Origin: UBA3478 sp965662045
Lineage (GTDB): Bacteria; Bacteroidota; Bacteroidia; Flavobacteriales; Flavobacteriaceae
Assembly (NCBI GenBank): GCA_965662045.1
Contig: CBFIGE010000028.1
Span: 1-8,633 of the forward strand
Reading direction: 5' to 3'
DNA length: 8,633 nucleotides
The number at the start of each line of letters is the position of its first letter. Within the stretch, counting starts at the first letter, position 1. The notes beneath the pieces are model-generated. The model had not been told where the DNA came from, ran no database searches, and saw only the letters and a program-made list of their open reading frames with translations. Of the stretch, positions 5,301 through 8,633 are shown in pieces. Both the position numbers and the translations under genes were made by a program.

Positions 5301-6005
5301 CTAATTTTGTCTAACTACCAAACAATCTACATTATCGTGTTTCCATAGCAATGATGCAGGGCATTGGGGATTAATCTCCGTAGACAGCAACTGTTTCTTC
5401 GCCTCTTCTTTTCCACTGCCTGAGACCATTAGTAAGATGCGTCTTGAAGAGAGTATATCTTGTATACCAAGTGTAATACCTCGGGTAGGTTTTGTACTTG
5501 CATCCATAATCATTGAATGCTGTTGTGATTCGATGGTCAAATCTGCAATATGACAATGCGGTTGAAATTCGTTTGCAGGCTCATTGAAACCCAGATGTCC
5601 GTTTTTGCCCAGACCCAAAATACATAGGTCAATGGGACCCTGTTCTTTGACCATAGCTTGTATTCGCAGACATTCCTCTTCGAGATTCTCAGTCTCAAGA
5701 TTAAAAGGAAAGTATCGCTGTTGAGTAATCTTTAAAGGCCTTAGGATGTGTTTTTGCAAAAACTCATGGCAAGAGCCATCGGAAGATGGCAGACCGACCC
5801 ATTCATCTAAAGGTAAAACGCGCAACTGATCGAACGCTGCTGCTCTTTTTTTAGCTTCTTCAGCAAGATTTCGATACAATGGCAAAGGTGAACTTCCGGT
5901 TGCTGCACATAAAAGCAGCTGAGGATTGTGCTCTATTTCATCCATCACAATAGAGAAGGCCTTCTGCCCCATTTGATAAATTTCTTCAAATTCAATTATT
6001 CTCAT
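5301..6005 (-). CDS. agaI: Galactosamine-6-phosphate isomerase (AgaI type, NagB superfamily)
   Basis: The likely reaction is the deaminating isomerisation of galactosamine 6-phosphate to tagatose 6-phosphate and ammonia, in the cytoplasm. The 234-aa protein keeps the NagB fold: the phosphate loop ATGSSPLPLY (35-44), LPLDEWVGL (64-72, D67), LGLGKNGHLGFNEP (130-143) and TRGITLGIQDIL. The dyad that reads DGH in classical NagB (E. coli D141, H143, E148) is here N135-G-H137 with E142. From memory, E. coli AgaI has the same GKNGHLG(L)NEP and a very similar C-terminal half (TRGITLG, PASxLW), so the Asn marks the AgaI branch. A glucosamine-6-phosphate deaminase role cannot be excluded. The ATG overlaps the end of the symporter gene by 14 nt, and AAGGAG (6009-6014) lies 3 nt upstream of it, inside the symporter's last codons. 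This points to translational coupling. It is the last gene of the operon. Confidence 0.85.
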   Translation of the reverse strand: MRIIEFEEIYQMGQKAFSIVMDEIEHNPQLLLCAATGSSPLPLYRNLAEEAKKRAAAFDQLRVLPLDEWVGLPSSDGSCHEFLQKHILRPLKITQQRYFPFNLETENLEEECLRIQAMVKEQGPIDLCILGLGKNGHLGFNEPANEFQPHCHIADLTIESQQHSMIMDASTKPTRGITLGIQDILSSRRILLMVSGSGKEEAKKQLLSTEINPQCPASLLWKHDNVDCLVVRQN

Positions 6006-7797
6006 TTGCTCCTTGCGTTTTTAATGAACCCATCAATTTAATTGTGAGCCATCCACTACAAATTCCAACCAACAAAAGAATTAAAGCCACTTGGTAACCA
6101 CCTAGAACTGCATGCCCTACACTAAACAGAATACTGTTTAAAAAGATGACGCCAAAAAGAAATCCCAGCCATGACTCACGCGAAGAACTCTTATCGACCA
6201 AGTCAGGAACTTGTTTGGCAATTGGACCCCACCAGCCTTTTGGTCGAACTTTCTTGTAAAAATGAAGTAAGGTTTCATTATCAACCGGCCTTGTCATAAA
6301 GGTTACCAAAATACTAATGCTTGTGCACAGCAATAAGAGTAGTGTAGCACGAATGAGTGCTACATCTTCACCATACCAACCATTTACAACTTCTAATACC
6401 GAATCGCTCATCAAGCCAAAATTATGAAGCCATTTCGCCCATAAAAATCCATTGGCTAAAATCAGAGCCGAAAGCATGCTTGTAATTTCAGACCAGGCAT
6501 TTATTCGCCACCAGAACCAACGTAACATCAAAATAATTGCAATACCAGAAACGATTTCAATGATATAAATCCATGCACCTGCAATGCTATCCATTTGCCA
6601 TGCCGCTACCGCAGAAAGCAAGAGTAAAAGCACTATGCTAATACGTGAGACCAATAAATAATGACGATCGTCGGCCTTATCATTAATGAAGCGTTTGTAA
6701 ATATCGTTAACTGCGTAAGATCCTCCCCAACAAAGATGGGTGTCTACAGTACTCATAAATGCCGCCATAAATGCCGCGACTAAAAGGCCTCTCAATCCTA
6801 CAGGAAGAACTTCATTAATCATCATGGGATAGGCAAGTTCAGGATCGGCCAACAAAGCTTCAGATGCCTCTGAAATGGGTAGTATCACAATAGAACCTAG
6901 GCCAACAACAATCCATGGCCAGGTTAGAATAACTATTCCAGCAACTGCAAACCAGAGTGAAGCCTTTATGGCGTGTTTTTCATTCTTGGCAGAGAACAAA
7001 CGTTGTACGATATAACCATCTCCTTGGGCTTGACCTAGCCACAATACACCAATGAGGCAGACAAAGGCAATCATCTCTGTCGCACCAATGTGTGACATAT
7101 TTGGCAACATATCTGTTATTCCCGAAGGAGCATCAGTACTTGCAGCTAATTTTAGGCTTAATTCTGTTGGACCACCCACCTGAACCAAAACTAAAATGGC
7201 TAAAAGAATACTGCTGATGGTTCCTGCAGAAAAATGCAGCATATCGAGAACGACCACTCCTTTAATACCCGAAACTAAGGTGTGAATCAAGGCCAAAGTC
7301 AGTGTGATGCCAAGGGCAAATTCTGCACTCCAGCCCAGCATGACATTAGAAAATTTTAGCATGGCCAGCATGATCCAACCGAGTGAAATACAGTTTTTAA
7401 AAATTCCGAAAAAGGCCGCGGTAAAACCCCTTAGAATTGATGCAGACTTGCCGCTATATCGAAGTTCTATCATCTCGGCATCTGTGATTATTTCTGCCCT
7501 ACGCCAATATTTTGCGTAGAAAAAAACCATCATCATAATGCCCGCACCCAAATACCACCACAACCAATTCCCGTAGATTCCTTTGGTGCGAACAAGTGCT
7601 GTTACAGCAAGGGGAGCATCTGTAGCAAACCAAGTAGCAGCAATTGACGTACCTAAAAGCCACCAAGGCAGGTTGCGACCGGCTACAAAAAAATCGGTAA
7701 TATTCTTAGAATCATGTTTGACCACAAAAACGCCAATGCCAATACTTAAAAGTAAATAGCCCGCAATTACAGCCCAGTCTAAAAATTCTAATCCCAT
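5992..7797 (-). CDS. SSS-family sodium/solute symporter
   Basis: This cytoplasmic-membrane Na+-coupled symporter of the solute:sodium symporter family (SglT-like, LeuT fold) probably imports a sugar or sugar derivative. It has 601 aa and about 14 hydrophobic segments. The family signature is clear near the start: DFFVAGRNLPWWLLGTS (35-51), then AATWFATD in the first core helices. Another hallmark is AAFMSTVDTHLCWGG followed by VNDIYKRF (345-370), the equivalent of the helix holding Na+ ligands in vSGLT. LGQAQGDGYIVQRLFSA (254-270) is also typical. An extra pair of helices lies at the C-terminus (about 543-590). The start is 11 nt after the GH4 stop and the end overlaps the isomerase gene, so all three are one operon. 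The context suggests that the cargo is the GH4 substrate or its product. The family is certain, the cargo is not. Confidence 0.93.
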   Translation of the reverse strand: MGLEFLDWAVIAGYLLLSIGIGVFVVKHDSKNITDFFVAGRNLPWWLLGTSIAATWFATDAPLAVTALVRTKGIYGNWLWWYLGAGIMMMVFFYAKYWRRAEIITDAEMIELRYSGKSASILRGFTAAFFGIFKNCISLGWIMLAMLKFSNVMLGWSAEFALGITLTLALIHTLVSGIKGVVVLDMLHFSAGTISSILLAILVLVQVGGPTELSLKLAASTDAPSGITDMLPNMSHIGATEMIAFVCLIGVLWLGQAQGDGYIVQRLFSAKNEKHAIKASLWFAVAGIVILTWPWIVVGLGSIVILPISEASEALLADPELAYPMMINEVLPVGLRGLLVAAFMAAFMSTVDTHLCWGGSYAVNDIYKRFINDKADDRHYLLVSRISIVLLLLLSAVAAWQMDSIAGAWIYIIEIVSGIAIILMLRWFWWRINAWSEITSMLSALILANGFLWAKWLHNFGLMSDSVLEVVNGWYGEDVALIRATLLLLLCTSISILVTFMTRPVDNETLLHFYKKVRPKGWWGPIAKQVPDLVDKSSSRESWLGFLFGVIFLNSILFSVGHAVLGGYQVALILLLVGICSGWLTIKLMGSLKTQGANENN

Positions 7798-7808
7798 CTA
7801 CTCTGTTT

Positions 7809-8633
7809 CTAGTTAAGTGGAGGCAGCACCTCTTTTTGTAAGCTGAGCATTTCGTTACACATTTGTACGGCATTGCGATAAGAATTTACCGTTGGCTCAA
7901 TTAGAATAGCCTGCAAGAGTTTATCCTTAGATTGTTCATGGTAGGCCTCCACCAAAAGCTGATGTATACTGGCATGCAAACGTATGGTTGCTGCAATACC
8001 TTCTGGAATCGCTTGCATTTTTACGGGATGTAAACCTGAAGCATCGCTATACGCTGGTACCTCAACCACTAAATCATCTGGTAAATTAGGTATGGCGCCA
8101 TTATTAGGAACATTAACCGCTTCAAGCCATTCTTTTTTATCGCTTACTACCGATTCCATGATTAAGGTGGCTATTTCGCCAGAGCTTTTAAAGCTACCGT
8201 CTTCGTTTTGTAATTGTATTTCCTCGGTTGATCCTACGGGTAATAATTTCTTACTCCAATCTTTAGTCCATTCGCGTTCATAATTTACGCGATCAACGGT
8301 GTAAACGCCTTCTGGAATTTGATTGTTCTCCCAGGGATGACCGTCATAAGGGTCATAGAAAAACTGCAGTTGTGGAATCACAAATTCACCCGCCCATCGC
8401 AAATACTCGCCATAATGATTAGATGCTGGTGAGGGCCACTGCCCAAATCTTCTAAATAAGATTCGGCCCAAGGCAAGTTCATGCCAGTCGGCCAGCCAGT
8501 CTCCTTTTTGTTCGATTTCTTTTAGTTTGGGATACAAATCTTCTCCTGTCGATTTCTTTTTGATCTCTTGAAACCAGGTGAAATGATTTATGCCACAGGC
8601 TTTGGTTTGTAAATCGGTCAAGGGTACTTCGAG
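7809..8633 (-). CDS. GH4 family NAD-dependent glycosidase, C-terminal part (N-terminus outside window)
   Basis: This is the C-terminal ~274 residues of a family 4 glycoside hydrolase. GH4 enzymes cleave glycosides by an oxidation-elimination mechanism that needs NAD+ and a divalent metal such as Mn2+. The frame is open to the window edge (LEVPLTDLQ...); a TTG at 8621 is simply an internal Leu, not the start. ACGINHFTWF (8-17 counting from that Leu) is the GH4 GxNH motif, whose His (codon at 8583-8585) is a metal ligand. The partner Cys motif and the Rossmann NAD site should lie outside the window. Further typical pieces are FGQWPSPASNHYGEYLRWAGEF and the C-terminal LLQAILIEPTVNSYRNA. The usual length is 430-470 aa, so about 40% is missing here. 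Whether it acts on alpha-galactoside-, glucoside- or galacturonide-like substrates, phosphorylated or not, cannot be told. It leads the visible operon with the symporter and AgaI-type isomerase. Confidence 0.9.
   Translation of the reverse strand, partial: LEVPLTDLQTKACGINHFTWFQEIKKKSTGEDLYPKLKEIEQKGDWLADWHELALGRILFRRFGQWPSPASNHYGEYLRWAGEFVIPQLQFFYDPYDGHPWENNQIPEGVYTVDRVNYEREWTKDWSKKLLPVGSTEEIQLQNEDGSFKSSGEIATLIMESVVSDKKEWLEAVNVPNNGAIPNLPDDLVVEVPAYSDASGLHPVKMQAIPEGIAATIRLHASIHQLLVEAYHEQSKDKLLQAILIEPTVNSYRNAVQMCNEMLSLQKEVLPPLN

Noticed and set aside
5371..5556. 61-codon - strand frame within the isomerase gene
   Set aside because: It is an out-of-frame shadow of the AgaI-type gene.
7304..7519. 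71-codon + strand frame in the symporter gene
   Set aside because: It is antisense to a highly recognisable SSS transporter.
7984..8283. 99-codon + strand frame in the GH4 gene
   Set aside because: It is antisense to conserved GH4 sequence.
8619..8621. TTG as the start codon of the GH4 gene
   Set aside because: The frame continues to the window edge, and the protein lacks its N-terminal NAD-binding half, so this is an internal Leu codon.

Overview
The window looks like a draft-assembly contig from a member of the Bacteroidota, most likely a flavobacterium and possibly a marine one. The clues are short AT-rich signal peptides ending in ...GQ or ...AQ, a lipoprotein with an acidic stretch after its cysteine, a promoter candidate of the TTTG / TAnnTTTG type, weak Shine-Dalgarno sites, and the families present (YHYH lipoprotein, NIPSNAP, GH4 plus SSS symporter). 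A run of 99 Ns (4654-4752) marks an assembly gap inside a gene. No rRNA, tRNA, CRISPR array, transposase or integrase was seen.

Left part, + strand (1-2192). This part is AT-rich and gene-poor. It starts inside a cation diffusion facilitator (CDF) transporter with an HMA-like N-terminus and no C-terminal cytoplasmic domain. Next comes a decayed-looking open stretch (800-964) ending near a strong terminator (1032-1063). A secreted protein with a SHOCT-like C-terminus follows (1253-1864), with its own terminator (1970-2000). A third terminator (2154-2194) has no obvious gene in front of it. The first and third terminators are each preceded, 10-12 nt upstream, by a diverged copy of the same ~28-nt motif. 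This repeated 3'-end module is the least explained structure here.

Middle part, - strand (2193-5069). There is a YHYH-domain lipoprotein, then an exported two-repeat NIPSNAP protein, then two adjacent small four-helix membrane proteins of DoxX type. The DoxX-like genes lie 3 nt apart and look like an old tandem duplication. The upstream copy contains the N gap.

Right part, - strand (5301-8633). This is a tight sugar-catabolic operon read leftward: a GH4 NAD-dependent glycosidase (N-terminal half outside the window), an 11-nt spacer, an SSS-family Na+/solute symporter, a 14-nt overlap, and an AgaI-type galactosamine-6-phosphate isomerase. The inferred logic is Na+-coupled uptake of a glycoside, cytoplasmic cleavage by GH4, and processing of an amino-sugar phosphate by the isomerase. 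No kinase, deacetylase or regulator is in view, so the substrate is unresolved. I found no convincing new defence or mobile system; most genes belong to recognisable families.
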